A stretch of 64,000 bases of DNA from Pseudolabrys taiwanensis (lineage in GTDB: Bacteria; Pseudomonadota; Alphaproteobacteria; Rhizobiales; Xanthobacteraceae). The translations under genes were made by a program, and so were the position numbers. The first letter of the stretch is position 1. Every line of letters begins with the position of its first letter. Below the pieces are notes generated by a model. The model was not told where the DNA came from and did no database searches. It saw nothing but the letters and a program-made list of their open reading frames with translations. The DNA is taken from contig NZ_CP031417.1 of NCBI RefSeq assembly GCF_003367395.1, positions 3,100,001 to 3,164,000 on the forward strand. Reading direction: 5' to 3'. Shown in pieces: positions 56,117 to 64,000 of the stretch.

Positions 56117-57355
56117 TTAGCGTTTCAGATTGACCAGAACGTCGAGCAAATCGGCGCCGGTCTGGAATACTTTGGAGTTGGCGGTGTAGCCGCGCTGCGA
56201 TTCGATCATCGACGTCAGTTCGTTTGCGAGGTCGACGTTGGACTGTTCGAGCGCCTCGGACTTGACGGTGCCGAGGCCGCTGCTGCCGGCGAAGTCGACC
56301 TGCATGTTGCCGGAGTTCGTACTGACCGAATAAACGTTGCCGACTTCCGGCGAGAGATTGTCAGGGCTGGCCACCGTGGCCAGCGGAATGCGGTAGGTCG
56401 CCTTGCGCGTGCCGTCGCCGTAGATCGCGTACATCGTACCGTCTGAGCTGACCTCGACGCTGTCGATGGACGACGGCGCGTTGCCATCGACATTGGCCTT
56501 GAACTCGAAGTCGGTGGCGACCTGCGTCATGACCGACAGATCGAGGGTGAAGGCCGAACCGCCTGGAATGGTCATGGCCAGCGACGTCGGGCTCGCCGCG
56601 TCGAGCGCGCCCTTTCCGGTCGCGCTCACGTCGAACGTGAATGTGTCGTTGGCGAGCGGCGCGCTCGAATACGGAAAGCCGCCGGCGGTCGAATCGGCGT
56701 TGTTGTAAACTTCGATGTCCCAGGTATTGGCGGCCGTCTTGTACATGTAGATGTCGAGCGTCACCTTGTTGCCGATGTTGTCGTAGGTGATGAGCGACGT
56801 CTTCGAGGTGAAGTTCGGCGGGCCGGCTGAGATGGGCGCGTTGGAATCGAGATTGGCGTTGACGAGGGTCGCCAGGGTCGAGGGGTTACCTTGCAGCGCC
56901 GTCTGCGCGATGTTGACGACTTCGAGACCCGCCACGCCGTTTGCGACGACGCTGGGGGCGCCATTCGCAAGATTGTATCCCATCAGGTAGTATCCGGCGG
57001 CGTTGACCAGGTTGCCCTCACCGTCCGGCACGAAGGAGCCGGCGCGCGTGAGATATGGCGTGCCCTGCGGGCTGCTGACGATGAAGAAGCCGTTTCCCTG
57101 CACCGCGAGGTCGGTGGCCGATGTCGTGTACTGCAGAGGCCCAGCGTCCGTGATGGCGTAGCGGACCTGAGTGTCGACGCCGCCGGAGTTGTAGCTACCC
57201 GATCCGCTTCTGAGAATGAGCGATGAGAACTCGGTCGAGGCGCGCTTGTAGCCCGTGGTGTTCACGTTGGCGATGTTGTCGGCGACCGTCGACAGCTTGT
57301 TCGATTGTGCCGACATGCCGGAGACGCCAGTGCGCATAACCCCGTACAGACCCAT
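56117..57355 (-). CDS. flgE: Flagellar hook protein FlgE
   Basis: Structural protein of the hook, 412 residues. The N-terminal flagellar rod-family start is MGLYGVMRTGVSGMSAQSNK, then VADNIANVNTTGYKR; the central beta domains contain AVQGNGFFIV and YLTRAGSF; and the C-terminus is ALEQSNVDLANELTSMIESQ, then NSKVFQTGADLLDVLVNLKR. All expected parts are present. The start is ATG 57355, 68 bp after the transglycosylase gene, the widest gap in this part of the operon. Confidence 0.95.
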   Translation of the reverse strand: MGLYGVMRTGVSGMSAQSNKLSTVADNIANVNTTGYKRASTEFSSLILRSGSGSYNSGGVDTQVRYAITDAGPLQYTTSATDLAVQGNGFFIVSSPQGTPYLTRAGSFVPDGEGNLVNAAGYYLMGYNLANGAPSVVANGVAGLEVVNIAQTALQGNPSTLATLVNANLDSNAPISAGPPNFTSKTSLITYDNIGNKVTLDIYMYKTAANTWDIEVYNNADSTAGGFPYSSAPLANDTFTFDVSATGKGALDAASPTSLAMTIPGGSAFTLDLSVMTQVATDFEFKANVDGNAPSSIDSVEVSSDGTMYAIYGDGTRKATYRIPLATVASPDNLSPEVGNVYSVSTNSGNMQVDFAGSSGLGTVKSEALEQSNVDLANELTSMIESQRGYTANSKVFQTGADLLDVLVNLKR

Positions 57356-57423
57356 CGATCAGTCTCCCTTTCCAGTGCGCGGCCATTAGAGTCGAGTTGC
57401 CTTACGTGAGGCTGATCCGCCTC

Positions 57424-58035
57424 CTACCGCATGCTGGTGCGCTCGCCGCAGTAGGCGCGAGCGCGGTCGGTCCACGCGCCGAAGCCGCTCGCGGCGAGGC
57501 TGCCGATCACGCTGCAGATGTAGCGCCGCTGCGCGACGGTGTTGTTCGGCCCCGCGTTGTAGCGGGCAATGGCCATCGTCCAGCTTCCCTCGCGCGCCCG
57601 CAGTTCCTTCAGGAACCGGGCGGCGTAATCGACGTTCCGCGCCGGATCGAACATCGCCTCGACGCCGGCAAAGTGCTCGCCGTGGAAGTGGTGGTTGACC
57701 TGCATGCAGCCAATATCGATGAACTTGGCGCCTTTGCTCTTGGCTTCCCGGAACTGCGCGATCGCTTCGCGCAGATTGCCGGCACGCACCGACCGCCCGT
57801 CGATATTCAAGGAGTAGGGATGCAGAAATCCTTTGTGTCCGGTCTCGCTGAGACCGACGGCGTAGAGCACGCCGAGCGGCACGCCATGCGCGCGCGCCGC
57901 GCGCGCCATCTCCCGCTCGCACGGTCCGTTCGCGTTCGCTGCGATGCTGACGCTACAGATAAAGAGCGCCGCCAGTCCTATCCGGCGCAGACTCCTGATC
58001 CCCGCTCCGCGCCACCCGCTCCGCGAACTGTTCAT
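57424..58035 (-). CDS. Lytic transglycosylase (SLT domain), flagellar
   Basis: Exported peptidoglycan-cleaving enzyme of 203 residues, with a signal peptide (RRIGLAALFICSVSIAANA, cleavage near residue 35) and an SLT fold: catalytic Glu in VGLSETGHKG, IDIGCMQVNHHFHG and IARYNAGPNN. Position next to fliK and flgE suggests it opens the wall for the rod, supplying the activity missing from the short FlgJ-type protein. ATG 58035 is the only start that keeps the signal peptide, which forces an 83-bp overlap with the end of fliK in another frame. Cysteines at CEREM, GCMQV, YICSV and AYCGE could form two disulfides. Confidence 0.87.
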   Translation of the reverse strand: MNSSRSGWRGAGIRSLRRIGLAALFICSVSIAANANGPCEREMARAARAHGVPLGVLYAVGLSETGHKGFLHPYSLNIDGRSVRAGNLREAIAQFREAKSKGAKFIDIGCMQVNHHFHGEHFAGVEAMFDPARNVDYAARFLKELRAREGSWTMAIARYNAGPNNTVAQRRYICSVIGSLAASGFGAWTDRARAYCGERTSMR

Positions 58036-59140
58036 GTCCCTGCCTGTTTTGACGCGCGCCGGCCTGCGCATCGCCGGACTGCCTATCCGCGTTGTTGCCG
58101 CCGATTTGCGCGCCGCCCTGCGCCTGTTGCTGCGACGATTGCTGGTGATCCGACCGCGACGGCGTCTGGCCCGCCGCGGCGGCATCGCCGACGCGGCCGT
58201 GATCGATGGAGGAGATCTCGAATTTGTAACCGGCGCTGTGCATACGCTCCGTCAGCGCGTCGCGCTCGTGACGAAGCATTTGCGTCGTCTCATATCGTTC
58301 GGCCGACACTTGCACATCGACGGCATCGCCGGTCAGACGCACTTTAACGGTGACCGTGCCGAGGCTCGGCGGGTCCAGTTGAACGGTAAGGATCTTGACC
58401 GGCTTGTCGGCCACGCGCGGCGCATTGGGAAGAGCGGCATTCGCCTCCGAGTCAGCCGGCGCGGCTGCCGCCGGCAGATCGGTCGCTACGCGGTCGACGA
58501 TCTTCTGCAGTTGCGTGAGCTGCGGGACGGGCTCGAAATGCGTCTCCTGCTGACGCACCACGACCTTCACAGCGGCGACGCCGCGGGGCTCGGCGGCGCC
58601 GACCGACAGCTTCACGTTCTGGTCGGAAGGCGCGGACGGCGCGTCTGCCGGTTCGCCCGGCATTGGCTGTGACGCGCGACGGCTCCCATGGGCCTGCACG
58701 GCATCCACGCGCGCCGTGTTCGCGTCGTTTACGGGCTTCGGCATATGCTCGAGCTTCGACATCGCAGCGCTCAGAGCCGCTTCCGGTCCTCGCCAATCGT
58801 GTGGCGAGGACGCCGTATCGGCTTCGGTCGCGCGACGAGGGCTGTCGTGCGGCTGCTTGAGCTTGTTCTTCGCGCGCGTCGGAATTGGCGCCGCCGCGGT
58901 ATCGGCGATGGCGACTGCGTCCTCTGTCGACTCTATCGAGACGGCCTCAGCAGCTTCGGCAGCCGGCTTGGCCCCATGTTTGGCGCCTTGCGACACCAGG
59001 CGCAGCTGTTCAAGGAACTGCGCGGCCTTGTCCTTGCCCTCCTTGGCGGGCGCGTTGTGAGGCCCGCCGCGCGAAGCGCCGCCGACGGCGGTGGCCGCGA
59101 GTTGACGAAGCGAGGCCATCAAGAAATCGGCCTTGTTCAT
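57953..59140 (-). CDS. fliK: Flagellar hook-length control protein FliK
   Basis: Secreted ruler protein of 395 residues. The N-terminal half is low-complexity, rich in Ala, Pro and charged residues. The C-terminal substrate-switch domain (Flg_hook type) is recognisable at about residues 245-310: LTVQLDPPSLGTVTVKVRLT, then AERYETTQMLRHERDALTER. The last 60 residues are Gln/Gly-rich. It overlaps motC by 4 bp at its start and the transglycosylase gene by 83 bp at its end. Confidence 0.88.
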   Translation of the reverse strand: MNKADFLMASLRQLAATAVGGASRGGPHNAPAKEGKDKAAQFLEQLRLVSQGAKHGAKPAAEAAEAVSIESTEDAVAIADTAAAPIPTRAKNKLKQPHDSPRRATEADTASSPHDWRGPEAALSAAMSKLEHMPKPVNDANTARVDAVQAHGSRRASQPMPGEPADAPSAPSDQNVKLSVGAAEPRGVAAVKVVVRQQETHFEPVPQLTQLQKIVDRVATDLPAAAAPADSEANAALPNAPRVADKPVKILTVQLDPPSLGTVTVKVRLTGDAVDVQVSAERYETTQMLRHERDALTERMHSAGYKFEISSIDHGRVGDAAAAGQTPSRSDHQQSSQQQAQGGAQIGGNNADRQSGDAQAGARQNRQGHEQFAERVARSGDQESAPDRTGGALYL

Positions 59141-60321
59141 CGATTCGTCTCCTTCAGTTGGGCGTCGGATTCCTTGAGCAGTTGTTCCGCCTGATCGAGC
59201 GTCGCGAGCGACGTGCCGAAATCGATGCGCGGGCGCACCGCGGTTTGGTCGTCGGCCGCGGTGTCCGGCGGCGCGGACACCGACGGCAGCGCCCTGCGGA
59301 CGTTGCCCCCGACAGTGAGCGCGGCCGCCAGCAACTCCGCGTCGCGCTGCGGCAGCCGACCCTTGTCGATCTTCTTCAGATCGGAAACGGCTTCTTCGTT
59401 CGACTTTCGAAGCGCGCGCACGGAGGCGCGATAAAGGCGCGCCCGCTCCTGCTCCGTGCTGCCGGCTTCGGCCAGCGTCTCGGCGCGCTCGGCCGAGAGA
59501 TCGGCCATGTCGATCTTGCCGTGAACGAGCGCCGTGCGGGCGATGAGCAGGTACAGCGTGCGCTGGCTCGCGCGATCGAGATGCTCGAGAATCGCGACAA
59601 GGCGCGCGAAGCGGTGCGTCTGCTGGGCAAAGCTGAAGCGCGCGACCGCAAGGGCGAAGCGCTGACGAAAGTTTCCCGAATAGATCGAATGCCGATAGCG
59701 CCGGAAGTACTGGATGGCGAGCGACTCGAACTTGTCGAAGTCGTCCACTTGCCCGGTGACGAAGATCTCCCGCCGCAGCGCCGCCTCCTCGACCAAAGTG
59801 CCCGGCAGCAGGAGCCTTGCTTCATCGAGCCGTTCGATGGTCTGCTTCGGGTCGCTCTGCGCGACAAGGGCCGATTGGACGAGTGCGATCTGCGCACCGA
59901 ATGTGGGCGGCAGGGTCCGAACGTTGACGTCCGCTAGGCGGGCCTTGGCCTCGTCGGACCGGCCTTCGACATAGGCCAAGGCGCCGTCGAGGATCGCCTC
60001 GTCGATGTTCAATTTGACGCGGGCGCGCAGATCGCGAACGACCTGTGGCGCGCCGCCGCTCAACAGGAAAGTAACGACCGCGCGGCCGTTTCTTGCCTCG
60101 TTCCAGACCGCGGGGTCGGCTTCGTGAAATTTCTCTCCCAGGCGCTTGAGCAATGCCGGCTGAGCATTGTGCGCGTCCAGATTTCCGCGCGCGATCTCGT
60201 CCTGGAGCGACTGCAGCCGGCGCACAAGCTGATGGGGTTCCGGGGCCGCATGCGCATCTTCGGCCCTCGCCGCTGCGAGCGAAAGCAGCATCGCGACAAT
60301 GATGGCGCCGAAGGTGTTCAT
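59137..60321 (-). CDS. motC: Chemotaxis/motility protein MotC
   Basis: Periplasmic motility protein specific to rhizobia and relatives, 394 residues; it is thought to stabilise or guide MotB. A signal peptide (IIVAMLLSLAAARA, cleavage near residue 20) precedes an all-helical, TPR-like body (PHQLVRRLQSLQDEIARGNL, LALAYVEGRSDEAKARL-like repeats, LYLLIARTALVHGKIDMADL). It overlaps motB and fliK by 4 bp on either side, consistent with fixed stoichiometry. Confidence 0.88.
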   Translation of the reverse strand: MNTFGAIIVAMLLSLAAARAEDAHAAPEPHQLVRRLQSLQDEIARGNLDAHNAQPALLKRLGEKFHEADPAVWNEARNGRAVVTFLLSGGAPQVVRDLRARVKLNIDEAILDGALAYVEGRSDEAKARLADVNVRTLPPTFGAQIALVQSALVAQSDPKQTIERLDEARLLLPGTLVEEAALRREIFVTGQVDDFDKFESLAIQYFRRYRHSIYSGNFRQRFALAVARFSFAQQTHRFARLVAILEHLDRASQRTLYLLIARTALVHGKIDMADLSAERAETLAEAGSTEQERARLYRASVRALRKSNEEAVSDLKKIDKGRLPQRDAELLAAALTVGGNVRRALPSVSAPPDTAADDQTAVRPRIDFGTSLATLDQAEQLLKESDAQLKETNR

Positions 60322-61589
60322 TGCGACGGCGCGCGGATCAGGATTTCGATGCGGCGGTTCGGCGCCGCGGCGGGATCATCCGGGATCTTAGGACGCCGAT
60401 CGGCATAGCCCTCGATCCGCTCGACGCGGCGCGCGTCGAGGCCGCCGCGCAGCAGCATGTGATAGGCCATGTGCGCGCGGGCGGTGGACAGCCGCCAGTT
60501 ATCGTAGTCGAGCGATCGGAACGGCCGGTTGTCGGTGTGGCCGCGCACGACGACCTGCCCCGGCCGCTGCGTTATCAGCGGCGTGATCTTATCGAGGGCT
60601 CGGACGAGACCGGGCGTCGGCTCGGCCGAGCCAATGGCGAACATGCCGTAATTGACGTCGTCCGTCAGATTGATCAGCAGGCCTTCATTGGTCTCCCGTA
60701 CCTCGGCGACGGGCCGCGCCGGCCCCAACGCGGACAGCGCCGCCGAAACGGCAGCCTGAAGCTTTTCGGCTTCGCCCTGTTTCTGTGTCGCCTCGACACG
60801 CGCGACGCCCGCTCCGTTCGCGACATTGTCCTTGGGTGGGTCCGCGGTGGCCGCGCCGACGGTCTTCGCCGGGTTCTGCTGGTCCGGCTGCGCCGGATTG
60901 GCCGTGTCGGCACCCGACGACTTGAGCGGCGTCGCCGTGGCGTCAGGCTTGCCTTCGGAGGGACGCGGACCTTTGCCTTCGCTGAGCGCGGCCATGTCTT
61001 CGTCGAACGGCAGGCTGCCGATTTCCTTGGTGCCGAGCGCCTTCTTCTCGAGGGAGGCGGCGGCCGACATCTGCCAGTAGATCGGATCAAAGGGATCTCG
61101 GTAGGCCTCGCCGCCCTTCAACCCATCCTGACGGTTGGAGTCGAGCGATGTGCCAACCTGCGCGATGCGCGGCGGCGGACCCGCGATCTCGGACAGAACC
61201 GCGTAAGGATCGCGGAACAGAGCCGCCTCCCCGGAGCGCGGCTGCTGGGTCTGCGGACGCGGCGTGGATTGCGGCGACTTGCCCGGCTCCGGCAGCGGCC
61301 GCAGGCTGTCGTCCTCCTCGGCCTTGCCGGGATCGACGCGCCGTGCGTCGTTCAAACCTTTGCGGTCCGGCGTCGAGTCCGCCAGCTTGATCGGATTGAA
61401 GTAGCTGGCGACGCTCTCGCGCGTTTCCTGATTGGTCGCGCTAATCAGCCACATCACCAGGAAGAACGCCATCATCGCCGTCATGAAGTCGGCATAGGCG
61501 ATCTTCCAGACGCTGTTCTTGCCTTCGGCCTGTTCGAATACGCCGCGGCGCCGAACAATGATCAGCTCGGACTTTTCCTGCTCGGCCAT
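60318..61589 (-). CDS. motB: Flagellar motor stator protein MotB
   Basis: Stator subunit anchoring the motor to peptidoglycan, 423 residues. The single membrane helix follows WKIAYADFMTAMMAFFLVMW with the proton-channel Asp in YADFMTA. A long Pro/Lys/Gln-rich periplasmic region (about 90-270) is larger than in E. coli MotB (308 residues). The C-terminal OmpA-like domain has VVRGHTDNRPF, NWRLSTARAHMAY, GYADRRP and NRRIEILI. motA is not adjacent; it should be elsewhere. Start ATG 61589 is one base after the stop of the fliH-like gene. Confidence 0.94.
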   Translation of the reverse strand: MAEQEKSELIIVRRRGVFEQAEGKNSVWKIAYADFMTAMMAFFLVMWLISATNQETRESVASYFNPIKLADSTPDRKGLNDARRVDPGKAEEDDSLRPLPEPGKSPQSTPRPQTQQPRSGEAALFRDPYAVLSEIAGPPPRIAQVGTSLDSNRQDGLKGGEAYRDPFDPIYWQMSAAASLEKKALGTKEIGSLPFDEDMAALSEGKGPRPSEGKPDATATPLKSSGADTANPAQPDQQNPAKTVGAATADPPKDNVANGAGVARVEATQKQGEAEKLQAAVSAALSALGPARPVAEVRETNEGLLINLTDDVNYGMFAIGSAEPTPGLVRALDKITPLITQRPGQVVVRGHTDNRPFRSLDYDNWRLSTARAHMAYHMLLRGGLDARRVERIEGYADRRPKIPDDPAAAPNRRIEILIRAPSQ

Positions 61590-61590
61590 C

Positions 61591-62226
61591 TCAGCTCGTC
61601 ACCGCATATTTCAGCCGTTCGGCCCAGAGCCTGACCTGGGTCTCCAGCACGACCTGATCGACGACGACCGATACGTCCGCCGTTTGCGCGGTGCGGAACT
61701 CCATGGCCATGGCGCGTACGCCGATCTTGCCCCGTACGGCGTCGAGCAGCTCGGCCGGCCCGGAGATGCGGAGCGTCGGACGGCGACTATCCGACGTGAT
61801 CGACGCAAGCTGCTCGACAAAGGTCGCGACCGCCTGCTTCTGCACCACATTGGTGATGAGCGGCTCGAGGATGCGACCGACGACCTGGGCGATCTTGCTT
61901 TCGAGTTGGCTGCCGGCATCCTTGATGCCATCGGCGATCCTCGCCGCGGTCTCGTCGAGCCATTTCTGCCGTTCTTCGGCAAGTTGAGCACCGAACTTGC
62001 TGCGCTCATCCGCCAGCTTCTGCTCATATTCGGTGAGCGCCGCGGCGTAGCCCTCCAGCCTGCCGCGCTGGTAAGGGTCTTCCTGCGGCGGTGCCGGTTT
62101 CGGTGGCGGCGCGGCCTTGGCCGCCGAATGCCGCGTATGATCGAAGGGCACCACCCGGCTCGCCCCTTTCTGCGGCTCCCTCTGATCGAAATCGGTCAGG
62201 AGCCGCGCGATCTTTTCCGAGCTCAT
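61591..62226 (-). CDS. fliH: FliH-like flagellar assembly protein
   Basis: A 211-residue protein with an N-terminal MSSEKIARLLTDFD, a Pro-rich stretch, a long coiled coil (EGYAAALTEYEQKLADERSK, AEERQKWLDETAARIADGIK) and a C-terminal domain ending in QVVLETQVRLWAERLKYA. Arrangement and position between fliF and motB fit FliH, the regulator of the export ATPase, but sequence conservation is low, so the name is provisional. ATG 62226 has GGAGGAG upstream and overlaps the fliF stop as ATGA. Confidence 0.75.
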   Translation of the reverse strand: MSSEKIARLLTDFDQREPQKGASRVVPFDHTRHSAAKAAPPPKPAPPQEDPYQRGRLEGYAAALTEYEQKLADERSKFGAQLAEERQKWLDETAARIADGIKDAGSQLESKIAQVVGRILEPLITNVVQKQAVATFVEQLASITSDSRRPTLRISGPAELLDAVRGKIGVRAMAMEFRTAQTADVSVVVDQVVLETQVRLWAERLKYAVTS

Positions 62227-63860
62227 ACGGGCTCCTCCAGCCGGATCCATTGTTTAAGAATGGCCGCCGCCTGCTTCTCGTCGAGTTGAACAATCTGTTC
62301 GAGCCGCCGCTGCGGCGCGTGCTGCACCCGTTTCGACACGTCCTGCACCAGGTTGGGCGCCTGATCGTTCGGAATCTGGGCGAATGCATTGCCGTCGCCG
62401 TCGAGCAGCGGCGTTCCGTCGGCCGCCGTCTGAAGCTCCGGCGTCTCTGACGACTTGGTGCTGACGAGAATCGTGTTCATCGCCGGCCGCAGGCCGAACC
62501 AGATGAGCATGACCGCGACGGCGAGGATCGTCGCCGCATTCACGAAGCTGCCGAGCTGACGCGTCAGCACTTCCGTGAAGCTCAGCCCCGGCACCGGCGT
62601 GAGATCGCGCGAGCCCTCGAGGAAGTCCACGGCCGACACCTGGATCTGGTCGCCGCGTTGACGATCGAGGCCGGCCGCCGTGCCGGCGAGTTGCGCGATT
62701 TCCGCAACCTTCGCATCGATGGCGGCATCGCTGACCTTCTCGCCCAGGGCCGTCACGAGGCGCGGCCGGTTCACCAGCACGGCCAGAAACAGCTTGTTGA
62801 CGACATAGCCGTCACTCATCGTCGTGGTCGTCTTGGACGACACTTCGTAATTCGTGACGTCCTCGCGCCGCTGCTTTTCCTCGTTCGAGTTCTTGCCGCC
62901 GGTGGCGTTCACCTGTTGGTCGGGCAGGTTCTGCTGCACGGTCATCGGCGTCTGCCGGTCGAGGCTCTGCGACGTTTCCTTCTCGCGAATCTGCCGCACC
63001 GAACGCTGCACCCGGGAATCGGGGTCGTAGACGGTCTCGTTCGTCTGCTTCTTGTCGATGCTCAACTGGCTCGCGACGCTGACCTGGAAGTTGTCGAGGC
63101 CCAGATAGGGCGTCAGCGCCTTGCTGACGTTCTCCTGGATGGACCGGCTGACCACGCGCTGCAGATTCGTCATCGTCGTGGGCGTGCTGCCGACGCCATC
63201 CTCCTCCGTCGCCAGCAACGTGCCGTCGCTGTCGAGGACCGTCACTTTGTCCGGCGTCATGCCCGGAACCGCCGCCGCAACCAGATGGCGGATGGATCGT
63301 GCGGTCTTTGACTCGGCAGGGCCGTCGGTCCGGATGACGACGGAAGCCGATGGCTTGAGCTCCTCGCGACGGAACGAGCCACGCGCGGGCATGACAATGT
63401 GAACACGCGCCGCCTTGACGCCCTTCATCACCTGAATCGTGCGCGCGATTTCGCCCTCGAGAGCGCGAACCCGCGTGATCTCCTGCATGAAGGAGGTGAG
63501 ACCGAGCGAGCCGATCTTGTCGAAAAGCTCATAGCCGCCGCTCGCATTGCTCGGCAGGCCCTTGTCGGCGAGCAAGGCGCGGGCCTGAGCCGTCTGTCCC
63601 GGACGCACGTAGACGGTGTCGCCGGCGCTGTTCACATCGAAGGCAATGCTGGCGTCACGCAGCGCGGAGCTGACGCGCGTGATATCCTCCCGGGTGAGCC
63701 CCATGTAGAGGACTTCGAACTCCGGCCGGCTGAGGTAATAGGCACCGCCGCCGACGCCCAGGAACACAGCCAGGCCGATGATCGCTAATGCCGCGAGCCG
63801 CCGCGGTCCGAGCTCGAGCAGATTGTTCCAGAGTTTCTGCGCATGTTCGCGATTGACCAT
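62223..63860 (-). CDS. fliF: Flagellar MS-ring protein FliF
   Basis: Basal-body MS-ring subunit of 545 residues and first gene of the operon as far as the window shows. It has a membrane helix at about 19-40 (ALAIIGLAVFLGVGGGAYYL), the periplasmic ring-building region with YVRPGQTAQARALLADKGLP, ELFDKIGSLGLTSFMQEITR, ALEGEIARTIQVMKGVKAAR and VHIVMPARGSFRREE, a second membrane helix near 436-457 and a short cytoplasmic tail that binds FliG (VQLDEKQAAAILKQWI). ATG 63860 is preceded by GAGGG; a terminator from the upstream unit ends about 70 bp before it, so a promoter should lie in 63861-63931. Confidence 0.96.
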   Translation of the reverse strand: MVNREHAQKLWNNLLELGPRRLAALAIIGLAVFLGVGGGAYYLSRPEFEVLYMGLTREDITRVSSALRDASIAFDVNSAGDTVYVRPGQTAQARALLADKGLPSNASGGYELFDKIGSLGLTSFMQEITRVRALEGEIARTIQVMKGVKAARVHIVMPARGSFRREELKPSASVVIRTDGPAESKTARSIRHLVAAAVPGMTPDKVTVLDSDGTLLATEEDGVGSTPTTMTNLQRVVSRSIQENVSKALTPYLGLDNFQVSVASQLSIDKKQTNETVYDPDSRVQRSVRQIREKETSQSLDRQTPMTVQQNLPDQQVNATGGKNSNEEKQRREDVTNYEVSSKTTTTMSDGYVVNKLFLAVLVNRPRLVTALGEKVSDAAIDAKVAEIAQLAGTAAGLDRQRGDQIQVSAVDFLEGSRDLTPVPGLSFTEVLTRQLGSFVNAATILAVAVMLIWFGLRPAMNTILVSTKSSETPELQTAADGTPLLDGDGNAFAQIPNDQAPNLVQDVSKRVQHAPQRRLEQIVQLDEKQAAAILKQWIRLEEPV

Positions 63861-63931
63861 AGAACCCTCTGCAAGACGTCCGAATCGACTTTCGATTGCG
63901 AAGCTTGTCCGAGGGTTGCGGCCTACGAATG

Positions 63932-63968
63932 AAAAGGGCGGCCGCGACGTTATCGGTCGCGGCCGCCC
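63932..63968 (-). terminator. Intrinsic terminator upstream of fliF
   Basis: gggcggccgcgac (63936-63948) and gtcgcggccgccc (63956-63968) form a perfect 13-bp stem with a 7-base loop. On the minus strand it is followed by TTTT (63935-63932). It therefore ends a minus-strand gene lying beyond 64000 and isolates the fliF operon from it. No gene can be read in the last 32 bases. Confidence 0.82.
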
Positions 63969-64000
63969 GTAGTCATGTCAGGGATCGAGACCCGCTCTTA

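Noticed and set aside
1..64000. tRNA or rRNA genes
   Set aside because: Reading the intergenic stretches, I found no cloverleaf with conserved tRNA bases and no rRNA-like sequence; a covariance-model scan would settle this.

Overview
The window is high-GC DNA, densely packed with genes, from an alphaproteobacterium that is most likely a member of the Hyphomicrobiales (Rhizobiales). The evidence is a flagellar cluster with FtcR, MotC, FlaF and FlbT, a class I lysyl-tRNA synthetase, a DUF6460-type membrane protein, ethylmalonyl-CoA pathway genes, and many short GC-rich palindromic repeats of the kind scattered through Bradyrhizobium/Rhodopseudomonas/Xanthobacteraceae-like genomes. The genus cannot be fixed from sequence alone. 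No tRNA, rRNA, CRISPR array, prophage or complete insertion sequence was seen.

Left part (1-13 kb). A DNA repair set comprises a ligase-associated Lhr helicase (truncated by the window edge), a metallo-beta-lactamase-fold exonuclease and an ATP-dependent ligase. All three carry peptide segments or expression signals derived from palindromic repeats. Then come a DUF6460 protein, a MATE transporter, pyrD, an S24-type regulator, an exported alpha carbonic anhydrase whose 3' end is duplicated behind a repeat, and lysS.

Middle (13-36 kb). This holds a flavoprotein, a 972-residue outer-membrane protein that reads as four consecutive beta-barrel units, a solute-binding protein, a host-attachment-like protein, a chemoreceptor, and a YihY-type membrane protein. 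Three ethylmalonyl-CoA pathway genes (mcd, ccr, ecm) lie here; ccr and ecm are divergent and share a region with a 13-bp inverted site pair. Between mcd and ccr is a TetR regulator with a perfect 13+13 bp operator candidate in front of a hydrolase-cupin-Bug binding protein operon, which looks like a substrate-inducible uptake/hydrolysis unit. A cytoplasmic hybrid histidine kinase and gluQRS follow.

Right-middle (35-46 kb). An AlkA-type glycosylase overlaps an esterase; then come an HNH endonuclease, a secreted unknown, a MacA/MacB-like export pair, cytochrome b561, DsbB, an anchored unknown, a MarR/LdtR-like regulator, and a lone serine recombinase bordering a 720-bp A+T-richer gene-free stretch.

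Right part (46.6-64 kb). The flagellar regulator gene ftcR converges on a long, tightly coupled minus-strand flagellar operon: fliF, fliH-like, motB, motC, fliK, a lytic transglycosylase, flgE, flgK, flgL, flaF, flbT, flgD, fliQ, flhA, fliR, a FliJ-like protein, the cheL/flgJ rod-binding gene, a FlgN-like protein and an anchored unknown. Many junctions are 4-bp stop/start overlaps, so the proteins are probably translationally coupled. Flagellin, switch, rod and other export genes (fliG/M/N, flgB/C/F/G, fliP, flhB) are not in the window.

Start codons were chosen from ribosome-binding sites and family alignments remembered from general knowledge; several are GTG or TTG. Functional names rest on motif recognition only, since no database search was possible.
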